This document shows positions 6,404 to 13,145 of a stretch of DNA of 13,145 nt, in pieces (within the stretch, counting starts at the first letter, position 1; each line of letters starts with the position of its first letter). The DNA lies in the NCBI GenBank assembly GCA_002387725.1, contig DGKK01000067.1:30151-43295 (forward strand). The letters run 5' to 3'. The notes beneath the pieces are model-generated. The model was not told the DNA's origin and ran no database searches. It was given only the letters and a program-made list of their open reading frames with translations. The stretch comes from Nitrospirae bacterium UBA4572. GTDB lineage: Bacteria; Nitrospirota; Leptospirillia; Leptospirillales; Leptospirillaceae. The translations under genes and the position numbers were made by a program.

Positions 6404-7607
6404 GGGACCGTTCCTCTTCCTGATGCGGCTCGGAGTCGGGAGGCTGTACCTTTCGGTACCGCGAAACAGAAAGGATGATCCCCACTCCCCAGGCATTAGA
6501 CATGAGGGATGAGCCCCCGAAACTCATAAACGGAAGGGGAATCCCCTTTGTCGGAAAGAGACCCGTCACCACCCCCAGGTTCATCAGGGCCTCCAGGACG
6601 ATGGACATCGTCAGCCCCTGCACGAGGATTCTTCCCAGAAAGTCCGGGGCCCGGGCCGCCGTCTTCATCCCCACGAGAAAAATGGTGAGAAAGACTCCCA
6701 CCACGGCAATCGACCAGAAGAACCCCAGCTCTTCTCCGACCAATGCAAAGATAAAATCCGTCCCGGGTTCTGGGAGAACCCCTCCCCCAACCCAGTCGTG
6801 GCCCAGCCCCTGCCCCCAGAGCCCCCCCGAACCGATCGCCACGAGGCTCTGGCCCAACTGGGTTCCCAATGTTTGGGTCGCATTATGGGTCCGGGCAAAG
6901 TTATGAAAGCGGGCAATGGCATAGGCGTGATGCAAAAGGAAGAGTGCGGCGCTGACCCCCAGAATCCCCAGAACGACGCCGATCTGCCGGAAGCTGACCC
7001 CGGAGAGAAACAGCATCGCAAGCATCACGATCACAATAAAGAGGTCGGATCCAAAGTCCGGCTCATGAAGAATCAACGCCAGATAGGGGATCATCAAAAG
7101 TGCAAAACCGGCCGCCTTGTCGGGACGAATCCTGAAGCCTGCGCTTCCCCCGACGTCCTGGACCAATTTTTCCCGGGCCAGGAGGGCCGCCATAAGGATG
7201 ACGAGGATCACACGCGCAATCTCCGACGGCTGCAGGGTCAAGACCCCAAGGTGAACCCACCGGCGAGCCCCATTGAGAGTCACTCCGATATGGGGCACCA
7301 GAAGCAGGACGAGGGAAAAAAGGCCGGCCCCCCAGAGGAGCGCCCTTTTGCGGACCCACAGATGGTAATCGATGCGGCTGACCGCCAGCATGACGAAGAG
7401 AGCGATAAGGGTGGAGACGATTTGACGCCAGAACAGCTGGTAGGGGGAGTGCATGGCAAGGCGTGCCGACATGACCAATGTGGTTCCCAGCATCATCAGC
7501 AGGAAGACGACCACGGCAAGAATTCCATTGATGGGGCCGGGCTCCACTCCATCCTGCCCACTCCCGTCGGAGACCTTCCCCGTGTTACTGGCTTGAATCT
7601 GAGCCAT
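6387..7607 (-). CDS. ftsW: Septal peptidoglycan polymerase FtsW (SEDS family)
   Basis: Polytopic inner-membrane glycosyltransferase that polymerises lipid II at the septum together with the transpeptidase FtsI. The 406 residues (E. coli FtsW has 414) contain about ten hydrophobic segments, the first at about 28-47. SEDS landmarks are NGARRWVHLG (112-121), LQPSEIARV (125-133), HEPDFGSD (181-188), the QSLVAIGSGGLWGQGLG stretch (253-269), LPEPGTDFIFALVGEELGF (278-296) with the catalytic aspartate D284, and FPTKGIPLPFMSFGGSS (351-367). The frame is open further upstream, but the added 83 residues would lie antiphase over murD and have no homology. ATG 7607 is preceded by AGGGGGAG and starts 23 nt inside the murD 3' end. 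FtsW rather than RodA is inferred from the dcw context. The short C-terminal tail is acidic. Confidence 0.96.
   Translation of the reverse strand: MAQIQASNTGKVSDGSGQDGVEPGPINGILAVVVFLLMMLGTTLVMSARLAMHSPYQLFWRQIVSTLIALFVMLAVSRIDYHLWVRKRALLWGAGLFSLVLLLVPHIGVTLNGARRWVHLGVLTLQPSEIARVILVILMAALLAREKLVQDVGGSAGFRIRPDKAAGFALLMIPYLALILHEPDFGSDLFIVIVMLAMLFLSGVSFRQIGVVLGILGVSAALFLLHHAYAIARFHNFARTHNATQTLGTQLGQSLVAIGSGGLWGQGLGHDWVGGGVLPEPGTDFIFALVGEELGFFWSIAVVGVFLTIFLVGMKTAARAPDFLGRILVQGLTMSIVLEALMNLGVVTGLFPTKGIPLPFMSFGGSSLMSNAWGVGIILSVSRYRKVQPPDSEPHQEEERSLAPSL
6404..6420 (-). promoter_or_regulatory. Ribosome binding site deciding the murG TTG start
   Basis: GAGGAA (6411-6416, within GGAAGAGGAA 6411-6420) lies seven bases before TTG 6403 inside the last codons of ftsW. 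No comparable site precedes ATG 6496, and the resulting protein length fits the family, so this site supports the internal TTG start. Confidence 0.6.
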
Positions 7608-9051
7608 GGCTCCCCCTCTCTCCCCCGAACTTTGCGGAGAGTCGTCGAACCGCTTCCCGAAAACGCTCTCCCCGCTCCTCATACCCATGGAACATGTCAT
7701 AGCTTGAACAGGCGGGAGAGAGCAGAACCATTTCCCCGGAATCCGCCACAGAAAAGGCCCGGGCCACCGCCTCAAAAAGATCCTGGGCTTCCTCGATGGG
7801 AATCTCCTTCCCAAGATCTCTCCGGATCTTTTCCCGGGCTTCCCCGATCGCGACAACCTCCCGAACGTGATTCTTGAGCCAGGGGATAAGGGGGCGATAG
7901 GATCCTCCCTTGTCCCGGCCTCCCATAATCAGAACGACATGAGGGTGTCCGACATCGGAAAGACCGGCAAGGGCCGCCTCGACCGCACCGACATTGGTCG
8001 CCTTGGAATCATTGACGAAGGTGACTCCACGAACGGTCGCCACCCTCTCCATCCGGTGAGGGAGTCCCGTAAAGCTGGCTATCGCTTCCTCAAGGATCCC
8101 GGGATCGATCCGGCGCCCCATCGTCTCTCCGAGGAGAATAGTGGCCAGCACCGAAAAGGCAAGGTTCTGAAGATTGCCGCCGCCAATCAAGCGGTATCCG
8201 GCCGTCGAGACAGAAAAAGAGTCTCTCAGTCCATGGCTTTGCAGATGGGAGCCGCTCAGGACCACCCCAGGCCCGGGAAGCTCAGCCGATCCCACAAAGA
8301 CCGATCGGGCTTTCGTTCGAGGCCCCCATTCGCGCCAGTCATCCTGGGAGGCGTTCCATATCACGGTGGTGGATGGAGAAAAGAGGCTTGCCACATGGAG
8401 CTTCGCCAAGCGATATTGGGCGAGGGAGTCGTAGCGATCGAGATGATCGGGAGTAATGTTAAGCAGGAGATAAATGTCAGGAGAAAAGGACTGCATGGAT
8501 TCTGTCTGGAAGCTTGACACTTCGATCACGGCCACATCAAAGGGATCTCTTTTTCCTTCTTTCCGGGCAGTTCTCATCAATCTGACACCCTCGGAAAAGG
8601 GAACCCCGAAGTTTCCTCCAATAAATGGCGAGAATCCCGCGCTTTTGAGAAGATGTCCCACAAGGGCCGTCGTGGTCGACTTTCCATTGGTTCCTCCAAT
8701 GGCCACGACCGGGCGATCCCAAAGCGACGCCGCCCATTCGAGCTCTCCCCGGATATTGGAAAGAGGAGGAGCCACAGCCTGTCCACACCATGCCACCGGA
8801 GGAATCCCCGGGCTCATGACGACCGGCCCCTTCCAGCTTCGTATCCAGGGGCCAAGCCGGACTCCTGTCAGGACCCTGGCACCTCGCTCCCTCACGGGCG
8901 CCCACATTGGCCCATCAAAGGCGCCTGGGTCATCATCTGCCAGAACGGGTATTCCCCCCAGGTCTCCGGCAAGAAGCGCTGCCTGGAGACCGGATCGTCC
9001 TCCTCCGACAATCAGGACCTCGGCCCCCTCCGAAATGAAGCGTTCCGTCAT
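7585..9051 (-). CDS. murD: UDP-N-acetylmuramoyl-L-alanine--D-glutamate ligase (MurD)
   Basis: Cytoplasmic ligase adding D-glutamate to UDP-MurNAc-L-Ala with ATP. The 488 residues show the N-terminal nucleotide-sugar domain (VLIVGGGRSG, 12-21), the P-loop GGTNGKSTTT (119-128), GGNFGVP (145-151), EVSSFQ (177-182), LNITPDHLDRY (197-207), and the carbamylated lysine expected at K217 in YRLAKL. The C-terminal domain carries GLPHRME, NDSKATN, GGRDKGG and LLSPACSSYDMF with the following ERG. It is somewhat longer than E. coli MurD (438), partly from the N-terminal region and loops, with no missing motif. ATG 9051 has AGGAAAAG directly upstream; the gene begins 14 nt after the mraY stop. Its 3' end overlaps ftsW by 23 nt. 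Confidence 0.97.
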   Translation of the reverse strand: MTERFISEGAEVLIVGGGRSGLQAALLAGDLGGIPVLADDDPGAFDGPMWAPVRERGARVLTGVRLGPWIRSWKGPVVMSPGIPPVAWCGQAVAPPLSNIRGELEWAASLWDRPVVAIGGTNGKSTTTALVGHLLKSAGFSPFIGGNFGVPFSEGVRLMRTARKEGKRDPFDVAVIEVSSFQTESMQSFSPDIYLLLNITPDHLDRYDSLAQYRLAKLHVASLFSPSTTVIWNASQDDWREWGPRTKARSVFVGSAELPGPGVVLSGSHLQSHGLRDSFSVSTAGYRLIGGGNLQNLAFSVLATILLGETMGRRIDPGILEEAIASFTGLPHRMERVATVRGVTFVNDSKATNVGAVEAALAGLSDVGHPHVVLIMGGRDKGGSYRPLIPWLKNHVREVVAIGEAREKIRRDLGKEIPIEEAQDLFEAVARAFSVADSGEMVLLSPACSSYDMFHGYEERGERFREAVRRLSAKFGGERGSHGSDSSQ

Positions 9052-9065
9052 CTTTTCCTGCCTCG

Positions 9066-10139
9066 CTATCTCAGCTTGAATGTGGAAAGTGCCATAAGCG
9101 CCAGCACTACGGAGACGATCCAGAAACGGACAATGACCTTGGGCTCGGTCAAACCTCCAAGCTCGAAATGATGATGAAGCGGAGCCATGCGAAAGATTCT
9201 TTTTTTGCGCAATTTGTAGGAACCCACCTGCAAAATGACAGAGACAGCCTCCGCCACAAAAATTCCTCCCACAAGCAAGAGAAGGAGTTCCTGTCGCGTC
9301 ACGATCGCGGTCATTCCGATCACCCCGCCGATGGCCAGAGATCCGGTGTCTCCCATGAACATCTGGGCGGGGTAGGTGTTAAACCACAGAAAGCCAAGGG
9401 CCGCTCCCACAAGGGCTCCCATGACAACCGCCAATTCTCCGGCCCCGGGAACCTCCAGAACCTTCAGATAAGACGCAAAAACGTGGTTGCCCACGAGGTA
9501 ACTGATCACGACAAAGGTAAGGCCAACGACAATTGTTGGCCCGACGGCAAGGCCGTCCAGTCCGTCGGTGAGATTCACGGCATTGGCAGAGCCGACGATG
9601 ACCGAGACAAGGAAAGGAAGCAGCAGGACCCCCAAATCCGGATTCAGGCTCTTCATGAAGGGAATCCCGATACGTCCGTCCCCCCCAGTCACGCCCATAT
9701 ACCACAGGGCCAGGAGCGTTCCTGCTCCCAGCTGGAGAAGAAATTTCTGACGGGCGGAAAGTCCTTTCGATCGCTTCTTGATGACCTTGAGATAGTCGTC
9801 GACAAATCCGATTCCCCCATTGGCCAGAAGCGAGAGCAGGACCATCCAGACATACTTGTTGGAAAGATCTGCCCAGAGAAGGACCGAGACAAGAAGGGCT
9901 CCGAGAATGAGGACACCCCCCATTGTTGGCGTCCCTTTCTTCGAGAAATGGCTCTGCGGTCCATCATCCCTGACCTCCTGGCCAATTTGCATCCGGCGAA
10001 GCATCACAATAAGAGAAGGGCCCAGGAGAAGCACCAGCGCCAAGGCGGTCAATGTGGCATAGATGGAACGAAAGGTGATATAGCGGAAGACATTCAGGAC
10101 GGGGAGCGAATGGTGGAGATAGAAGAGCTGATAAAGCAT
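9066..10139 (-). CDS. mraY: Phospho-MurNAc-pentapeptide transferase (MraY)
   Basis: Polytopic inner-membrane enzyme that transfers phospho-MurNAc-pentapeptide from UDP to undecaprenyl phosphate, making lipid I. At 357 residues it is close to E. coli MraY (360). Motifs are DDGPQSHFSKKGTPTMGG (58-75), FVDDYLKV with D114 and D115 (112-119), NAVNLTDGLDGLA (186-198), GDTGSLAIGG (263-272, with D264 in the metal-binding position) and the histidine motif MAPLHHHFE (318-326). About ten hydrophobic helices are visible. ATG 10139 lies 3 nt after the murF stop, with AAGGGG about ten bases upstream inside the murF end, so the two genes are probably translationally coupled. Confidence 0.98.
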   Translation of the reverse strand: MLYQLFYLHHSLPVLNVFRYITFRSIYATLTALALVLLLGPSLIVMLRRMQIGQEVRDDGPQSHFSKKGTPTMGGVLILGALLVSVLLWADLSNKYVWMVLLSLLANGGIGFVDDYLKVIKKRSKGLSARQKFLLQLGAGTLLALWYMGVTGGDGRIGIPFMKSLNPDLGVLLLPFLVSVIVGSANAVNLTDGLDGLAVGPTIVVGLTFVVISYLVGNHVFASYLKVLEVPGAGELAVVMGALVGAALGFLWFNTYPAQMFMGDTGSLAIGGVIGMTAIVTRQELLLLLVGGIFVAEAVSVILQVGSYKLRKKRIFRMAPLHHHFELGGLTEPKVIVRFWIVSVVLALMALSTFKLR

Positions 10140-10142
10140 CGG

Positions 10143-11546
10143 CTAAGCCCCTTCCAGAAGTGTGGCAACCACTTCTTCAAGCTTCATGCCCCGTGACCCC
10201 TTCACCAGGAGTATGTCTTCTGGCCCAGGGCCTCGTCCCGATTTCAAATCGCTCTCAAAGACGGAGGCATCTCGAATTTGGAACTCCTTCCCGCCTCCTC
10301 GTAGGAATCCTTCCACAAAGGAAGACTTTTGCTCGCCCCGATACCAAACACCCGCCACACCGGCCATGGCCGCCCTTTCTCCGATCTCCCGATGAAAGCC
10401 CTGACTCCCCTCTCCAAGCTCCAGCATGTCTCCCAGCACGGCATAGGCGCGAGCTCCCTGGCGAATCCCTCTCTCGCGGGAAAGCCACTCGAAAGCCTCG
10501 CTCATCGATGCCGGATTCGCATTGTAGTGGTCAAGCAGGAGAAGAAGTCCCGAGGAATGACTTCGTCTTTCCATCCGTCCGGAATACCCCCGATAGAGGG
10601 AGATCCGTTCCGCCGCGGAGGCAAGGTCCACCCCTTCTGCAGCAAGGGCGGCAAGGGCCATCAGGGCACACCATCCCAGGGCCCGGGAAGGCCAGGGAAG
10701 AGGGAGACGGAGGGGAGGTCGCCGAAGCGAAAGAACGGCCTTCCCCTCGGGCGACAGAAGCTCTCCCGACACATCCGCCTCCGGAAACCGATCGAGGGAG
10801 ACGCCGAGAAGTCGGCGGGTGGGATCCGAAAACAGGGGATCCCTGCCCTCTGTCCGCCGGATCTCTTCCGGGACAATCCGACAGCCTCCCTCCACGACCC
10901 CCCGCAAAAGCTTCGACTTTTCCTTCCACACTCCCTCGAGGGTCCCGAGAGTTTCAAGGTGGACAGGCGCGACGGCCGTCACCAGCCCGGTATCAGCGGA
11001 GAGAAGCGGCGCCAAAATGTCCATATCCCCGGGGTTTCGGATTCCCACTTCAAGAACGCACCAGCGGGCAGACGGAGGCCAGGAGAGAAGGGTCAGAGGA
11101 ACACCGATCTCATTGTTCTCGTTTCCGCTGCTCCCATGGCTCGCCCCGGGAGGAAGCCCGGTACGTATGAGCTCTCGAGTCGTCGTTTTGCCGACCGATC
11201 CCGTCAGGGAGATTAACCGATGGCCGGCCCTGCGATGAGCGGCCAGCACCAGAGCACCCATCTTTCTAAGGGCAACAAGGGTGTCCTCGACAACAATCTG
11301 GGGAATGTTCACGCCGGGGATTCCCCGTTCGACAACGGCCAGAGTGGTGCCCCTTGCCGCCGCTTGCTCGAGGTGGTCGTGGCCATCGGTCCGAAGGCCT
11401 CGCAAGGCGACAAAAACATTTCCCGAAAGAATCGTTCTCGAATCGGTTCCTGCATTGATCCAGAACAGCTCACCCTTGGGCGGGGAGGAAAACCAGTGGC
11501 CTTCCACACCTTCAAGAAGCTCGAGGGCCGAGACGGTCGCGCTCAC
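10143..11546 (-). CDS. murF: UDP-MurNAc-tripeptide--D-Ala-D-Ala ligase (MurF)
   Basis: Cytoplasmic ATP-dependent ligase adding the D-Ala-D-Ala made by Ddl to UDP-MurNAc-tripeptide. The 467 residues contain the N-terminal DSR contact (35-37), P-loop TGSVGKTTT (115-123), GNENNEIGVPLTLL (141-154), EVGIRNPGDM (166-175), VHLETLGTLEG (195-205) with a nearby KEK segment, GRME (323-326), DHYNANPASM (339-348), LGDMLELG (371-378) and LVKGSRGMKLEEVV (447-460). The P-loop has valine where many MurF proteins have asparagine (TGSNGKT); the catalytic lysine is kept. The start is GTG 11546, sharing four bases with the murE stop (GTGA), with GGAGGA just upstream, which strongly supports it. It ends 3 nt before mraY. 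Confidence 0.96.
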   Translation of the reverse strand: MSATVSALELLEGVEGHWFSSPPKGELFWINAGTDSRTILSGNVFVALRGLRTDGHDHLEQAAARGTTLAVVERGIPGVNIPQIVVEDTLVALRKMGALVLAAHRRAGHRLISLTGSVGKTTTRELIRTGLPPGASHGSSGNENNEIGVPLTLLSWPPSARWCVLEVGIRNPGDMDILAPLLSADTGLVTAVAPVHLETLGTLEGVWKEKSKLLRGVVEGGCRIVPEEIRRTEGRDPLFSDPTRRLLGVSLDRFPEADVSGELLSPEGKAVLSLRRPPLRLPLPWPSRALGWCALMALAALAAEGVDLASAAERISLYRGYSGRMERRSHSSGLLLLLDHYNANPASMSEAFEWLSRERGIRQGARAYAVLGDMLELGEGSQGFHREIGERAAMAGVAGVWYRGEQKSSFVEGFLRGGGKEFQIRDASVFESDLKSGRGPGPEDILLVKGSRGMKLEEVVATLLEGA

Positions 11547-13081
11547 AATTCCTCCCCCATGGAGCGGAGAATCTCTCGGGCGGTCTCTCGATCGTCAAAG
11601 TGGCTCTTTGCATGGCCGATGATCTGATAGGGCTCATGGCCCTTTCCGGCGATGAGAACGGCATCGCCGGGCTGGGCCAGGGAGAGCGCCCTGGCAATGG
11701 CCGTCCTGCGATCGACCTCACGCAGATAGGAGCGGCCAGTCATGTTCAGCCCCGGTTCAATTTCATCGATTATGAACTCGGGATCTTCCGTGCGGGGGTT
11801 GTCTGAGGTCACCACAACAATGTCGGAAAGCTCCCCGGCCACCTTTCCCATGCGGGGACGCTTACCCCGATCCCTGTCGCCGCCACATCCGAAGACAGTG
11901 ATCACCCGCCCGGGGGTCAGAGGACGAAGGGCGGAGAGAATATTCTTGAGGGCATCGTCGGTATGGGCATAGTCGACAATGACCGCAAATTTTCCTCCCG
12001 GGTTGGCCCGCTCAAATCTCCCGGGAACTCCCGGGAGGCTTTGGATGCCCGCCTCCACTGCCTCAGGTGAAATGCCCAGGGCCAGCGCACAGCCGACAGC
12101 CCCCATGATGTTCTGGAGGTTGAAGTCTCCCGGGAGGGTCGAGTCCACGCTGATCCGCCTTCCCTCCACCGAAAGGGCGCCCTTGATCCCGTCGAGGGAG
12201 ATGACCGATTCCAGGGGATGGATCGACAGACGCTCCGAATGGCCGTAAGTCAGGAGCCTTCGGTCTCCGCGGCGGGCAATCTGCTCTGCCAGAATCCGAC
12301 CGTAAGGATCATCGGCGTTGATCACCGCCGGGGGAAGCGATCCGTCCGGATTGACCCAGTGGAGAAGTCGGGCCTTGGCGTTGAAGTAGTCCTCAAAGGT
12401 CTTGTGGTAGTCGAGGTGGTCCCGGGTGAGATTGGTGAAATGAACGGCAGAAAAAAAGGTCCCGGCCACACGGTCTTGGGACAGGGCATGGGAGGAGACC
12501 TCCATGGACATGGCAACGAGGCCATTGTTCAAGGCTTGCCGAAAAGATCTCTGAAGGAAGAGCGCTCCGGGGGTGGTCTGGGGGGCTTCCGAAAGACCAT
12601 CGCCCAGGTCGAACCAGACCGTCCCGATGAGACCGGCCCTCAACCCTGATCGATCAAGCATGCTTCTCACAAGGAAGCTTGAGGTGGTTTTCCCATTCGT
12701 CCCGGTGACCCCCACCACCTTCATGGAGCGGCTCGGCTCCCCGTACCAGGCCGAAGCGATCACTCCGGCCGCCTCCTGAATGTTTTCGACGACACAGACA
12801 GGGACTTTTCTTCCGGAGACCTGACGTCTTTCCAGAACCGAGGGCAAATGTCGTCGGGACGCAACCAGAAGGGCCGCACCCTTGGCGATGGCCTCGTCGA
12901 GAAACTTTTCCTGGAGGGGGCCATCCATCCTCAGAAGAAAGAGATCCCCAGGAGAGACCTTTCGGCTGTCATCGGAGATGCCGGAGAGTCTCTCCGGCAA
13001 ATCGCCCTCAAGGACCGGGGGAAGAAAGCGCTCCATCCATTTTCGTCCTTGACCCTCTCCTGATGTCTCCGTTACCACCAT
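11543..13081 (-). CDS. murE: UDP-MurNAc-L-Ala-D-Glu--meso-diaminopimelate ligase (MurE)
   Basis: Cytoplasmic ligase adding the third stem-peptide residue. The DNPRTEDP motif (427-434) is the DNPR signature of meso-diaminopimelate-adding enzymes, as opposed to lysine-adding ones. Other motifs are DSRKVSPGDLF (38-48), P-loop TGTNGKTT (126-133), TTPGALFLQ (169-177), MEVSSHALSQDRVAG (193-207), FTNLTRDHLDYH (215-226), K236 as the carbamylated lysine in YFNAKARL, GRFE (354-357), VDYAHTDDALKN (369-380), GCGGDRDRGKRP (398-409) and GKGHEPYQ (479-486). Length is 512 residues from ATG 13081, which has GGGAG six bases upstream and overlaps the upstream stop by 10 nt. ATG 13036 (residue 16) is a real alternative: it has AAGGA nine bases upstream and gives a more typical N-terminus. 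The frame is also open without a start to the window edge. Confidence 0.97.
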   Translation of the reverse strand: MVVTETSGEGQGRKWMERFLPPVLEGDLPERLSGISDDSRKVSPGDLFLLRMDGPLQEKFLDEAIAKGAALLVASRRHLPSVLERRQVSGRKVPVCVVENIQEAAGVIASAWYGEPSRSMKVVGVTGTNGKTTSSFLVRSMLDRSGLRAGLIGTVWFDLGDGLSEAPQTTPGALFLQRSFRQALNNGLVAMSMEVSSHALSQDRVAGTFFSAVHFTNLTRDHLDYHKTFEDYFNAKARLLHWVNPDGSLPPAVINADDPYGRILAEQIARRGDRRLLTYGHSERLSIHPLESVISLDGIKGALSVEGRRISVDSTLPGDFNLQNIMGAVGCALALGISPEAVEAGIQSLPGVPGRFERANPGGKFAVIVDYAHTDDALKNILSALRPLTPGRVITVFGCGGDRDRGKRPRMGKVAGELSDIVVVTSDNPRTEDPEFIIDEIEPGLNMTGRSYLREVDRRTAIARALSLAQPGDAVLIAGKGHEPYQIIGHAKSHFDDRETAREILRSMGEEL

Positions 13082-13145
13082 CTTCGACTCCCATTCAGAG
13101 GATCCACCATGTCTGCCATCACGTTCATCCTCTTGCGCGGGAGAC
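13072..13145 (-). CDS. C-terminal end of upstream gene, probably ftsI (PBP3)
   Basis: A minus-strand frame enters from the window edge and encodes 23 residues ending NGSRRWW before a TAA at 13072-13074, overlapping the murE start by 10 nt. Of the frames open here it has the clearly GC-richer third positions (16 of 23 codons, against 9 of 21 for the frame continuous with murE), as expected for real coding sequence in this GC-rich DNA. In dcw clusters the gene before murE is normally ftsI, the septal transpeptidase partner of FtsW. The visible residues are too few and too unconserved to prove this, so the identity rests on position. Confidence 0.45.
   Translation of the reverse strand, partial: LPRKRMNVMADMVDPLNGSRRWW

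Noticed and set aside
6798..7877. 359-codon plus-strand open frame opposite ftsW and murD
   Set aside because: It is antisense to two genes with full sets of family motifs. The product is a low-complexity hydrophilic chain as expected from the complement of membrane-protein codons in GC-rich DNA, and shows no recognisable domain.
9168..10196. 342-codon plus-strand open frame opposite mraY
   Set aside because: Antisense to nearly all of mraY; rich in His, Lys, Asp and Gln as a complement of hydrophobic codons. No motif was recognised.
11178..11204. MurF P-loop TGSVGKT instead of TGSNGKT
   Set aside because: I believe valine at this position occurs in other MurF proteins and the catalytic lysine and threonines are intact, so it is not a defect or a sign of a different function.
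10160..11216. Overlapping plus-strand frames of 336 and 295 codons opposite murF
   Set aside because: Both are shadows of murF in GC-rich sequence. Their Pro/Arg/Ser-rich composition looks non-coding, and two frames open at once is typical of such artefacts.
12018..12136. Three copies of CTCCCGGGA(G) within about 120 bases of murE
   Set aside because: They encode Pro-Gly pairs in conserved or ordinary parts of MurE (for example around GRFE and LPGDF). Codon bias explains the repeats better than a regulatory site.

Overview
The window is one uninterrupted stretch of a bacterial division and cell wall (dcw) cluster. All genes are transcribed on the minus strand, so the biological reading order runs from base 13145 down to base 1. 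The order is (end of a probable ftsI) - murE - murF - mraY - murD - ftsW - murG - murC - murB - ddl - ftsQ - ftsA (cut by the window edge; ftsZ would be expected next). The plus strand carries only antisense shadow reading frames. No RNA genes, mobile elements, CRISPR arrays or signs of recent transfer were found.

Organism: the gene set implies a peptidoglycan-making bacterium. MurE has the DNPR motif typical of enzymes that add meso-diaminopimelate, which fits a Gram-negative wall. The DNA is GC-rich, with many GTG/TTG starts. The cluster includes murB and ddl between murC and ftsQ, an order found in several Gram-negative lineages. A Nitrospirota (Leptospirillum-like) or deltaproteobacterial-type host is my guess from overall impression only; nothing in the window proves it.

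Layout: bases 13145-5342 hold a tightly packed block (ftsI end, murE, murF, mraY, murD, ftsW, murG) with overlaps of 4-23 nt or gaps of at most 14 nt. A 108-nt gap (5234-5341) then separates murG from murC and holds a very good sigma70-type promoter and a perfect 7-bp dyad. A second packed block follows (murC, murB, ddl, ftsQ), in which every junction overlaps, murC/murB by 52 nt. A 223-nt gap (865-1087) precedes ftsA and contains two mutually exclusive small hairpins and only a weak promoter candidate.

How the genes work together: MurB and MurC-F build UDP-MurNAc-pentapeptide in the cytoplasm, with Ddl supplying D-Ala-D-Ala for MurF. MraY loads the product on undecaprenyl phosphate (lipid I), and MurG adds GlcNAc (lipid II). 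FtsW polymerises lipid II at the septum with its partner FtsI. FtsQ and FtsA are divisome scaffold and membrane-anchor proteins that work with FtsZ.

I see no new system here. The observations worth a second look are regulatory (the murC promoter and the ftsA leader), a Pro/Glu-rich insertion in FtsA, and start-codon choices, especially a TTG start for murG.
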